This document shows positions 62,901 through 64,000 of a DNA stretch of 64,000 nt, piece by piece. The stretch spans positions 8,499,918 through 8,563,917 of the forward strand of contig NC_029526.1 in assembly GCF_001577835.2 (NCBI RefSeq), in the 5' to 3' direction. The stretch comes from Coturnix japonica (Eukaryota; Chordata; Aves; Galliformes; Phasianidae). A program made the position numbers and the translations under genes. Position 1 is the first letter of the stretch. Every line of letters starts with the position of its first letter. Under the pieces are notes generated by a model, which worked only from the letters and a program-made list of their open reading frames with translations, was not told where the DNA came from and made no database searches.

Positions 62901-64000
62901 ATCAGATGCAAGTTATACTGATTTCCTGTAACCACATCCAAGTCATAGGACAGTGTGTAAATAAAATTAGATCGTGAAATTATGATGAACCTTACTTTTC
63001 ATCCATAATTAACTGCTGAAGTGGTGCGATTTGCACTGATTCATCATTCAGCAGACATGCAATATAATTTATCCTCATTTTAGGTCTGGCTTTCGTGAGT
63101 AAAAGGGTATCTCAGATTTTGCATTCTTTCTGAACTGACTCATAACGTTACTCAAAATTTTATGTACCAATGAGATGAACTCTGCATTTCAGCAGGATAT
63201 ATTGAAGAAAGAAATCATGTAATTTGGAGATGAATAAAATAAGCGTGCTTTATACTTAACCTAAATCTAGTTTGGCTTTAGGACATTTTCCATATTTATC
63301 TGAACTATCTTCAGCAACCTAAATATTGCTTTGAAAGAGGAGATGCATGCGCATCTGCAGTGCTTAGGTTTTGCCTTTCTTAGGTGGAAACTGAGAGGAA
63401 GTAAAACAATGCTTTGCACCCTAGATCTTTGTGCAGGGAATCCTCAGAACCTGTTCATCTGCTTCTGGAATCTTGCATGAGGTGGTTCAGCTCTGCTGTG
63501 AAAAAATATTCAACTACTTTTTCAAAGACACTATTGAGAGGAAGTTCCTTACAGGTGGAGGTGGCTTCCATACCCTAGGGTTGTTTGGTAAAATGCAGCA
63601 ACAGGAGTGGAGAATAATGTGCCTTAACTCACATTTACCTGTCTTCTGTTCCAAGGGACTGCTGTAAGCAATACTATAACTACAACTATTTCTCTGCCAC
63701 AGTCCCTGTATTTTATATATGCTTAAGGATGCAGTGTATATTCCAGCCTAAAGACTACATTTCCACCTATGAAAGAATAACTACAAAGCTAGATCTGCCA
63801 AATGTAATACTGCTGTATAGCAGTAAAGCTGCAGGAATTATCCAGGATATTCCAGCTTGTTGGCACCCTACTAATGGCAACTCTTCAGACTACTCTGAGT
63901 TGAAAAAATAAAAAAAAATAAAATAAAAATGAGATAAGATCCTGTTTAGAAGCTTAACAATGCAATCTGCACTGTCCTCTAGTACCAGATTTTCCTGGAA
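59951..64000. other. Intergenic AT-rich sequence to the right edge
   Basis: No exon, RNA gene or repeat family recognised. In human the next gene after RGS9BP is NUDT19; no NUDT19 coding sequence is visible here, so it should lie further right. Confidence 0.6.

Overview
The window is vertebrate nuclear DNA and most likely comes from a bird. The only interspersed repeats recognised are a few truncated CR1 LINE ends and one tRNA/CR1 composite SINE. Introns are short, and CpG-island promoters stand in AT-rich surroundings. The gene order PDCD5 - ANKRD27 - RGS9BP matches the block I recall on human 19q13.11 (chicken chromosome 11 would be the expected counterpart). A galliform such as chicken is a reasonable guess, but the sequence alone does not prove species.

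Layout. (1) 471-16189, minus: the 5' part of a large cadherin gene, eight exons encoding a signal peptide and seven cadherin repeats; the rest lies beyond the left edge. Its repeats carry hallmarks of Drosophila N-cadherin-like 'type III' classic cadherins, a class kept in birds and fish but absent from mammals. The best candidate is the gene described in chicken as Hz-cadherin. (2) 16190-17578: a divergent promoter interval with a GC-rich minisatellite, a consensus CTCF core, a double-tRNA SINE with a CR1 tail, and a 19-bp satellite that ends about 130 bp before the PDCD5 start codon. (3) 17579-19772, plus: complete PDCD5, six exons, 126 residues. (4) 22712-46719, minus: complete coding part of ANKRD27 (VARP), 28 coding exons, 1061 residues, with the VPS9 domain, two ankyrin blocks and both zinc-binding CHPLC motifs. 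Its 5' non-coding exon should lie in the CpG island near 55.1-55.5 kb. (5) 56068-56781, plus: single-exon RGS9BP (R9AP), 237 residues, followed by a long AT-rich 3' UTR or intergenic tail in which I find no gene.

How they relate. The arrangement is two divergent pairs (cadherin/PDCD5 and ANKRD27/RGS9BP), with PDCD5 and ANKRD27 converging tail to tail. PDCD5 is a housekeeping chaperonin-linked factor. ANKRD27 is an endosomal RAB21 GEF that recruits retromer and VAMP7. RGS9BP is the photoreceptor membrane anchor for RGS9-1. The cadherin, if it is Hz-cadherin, is also retinal. No operon-like link is implied.

Exon borders were set by eye from GT/AG sites, reading-frame phase and remembered protein homology; all junctions reported are phase-compatible. 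No virus-derived element or CRISPR array was recognised.
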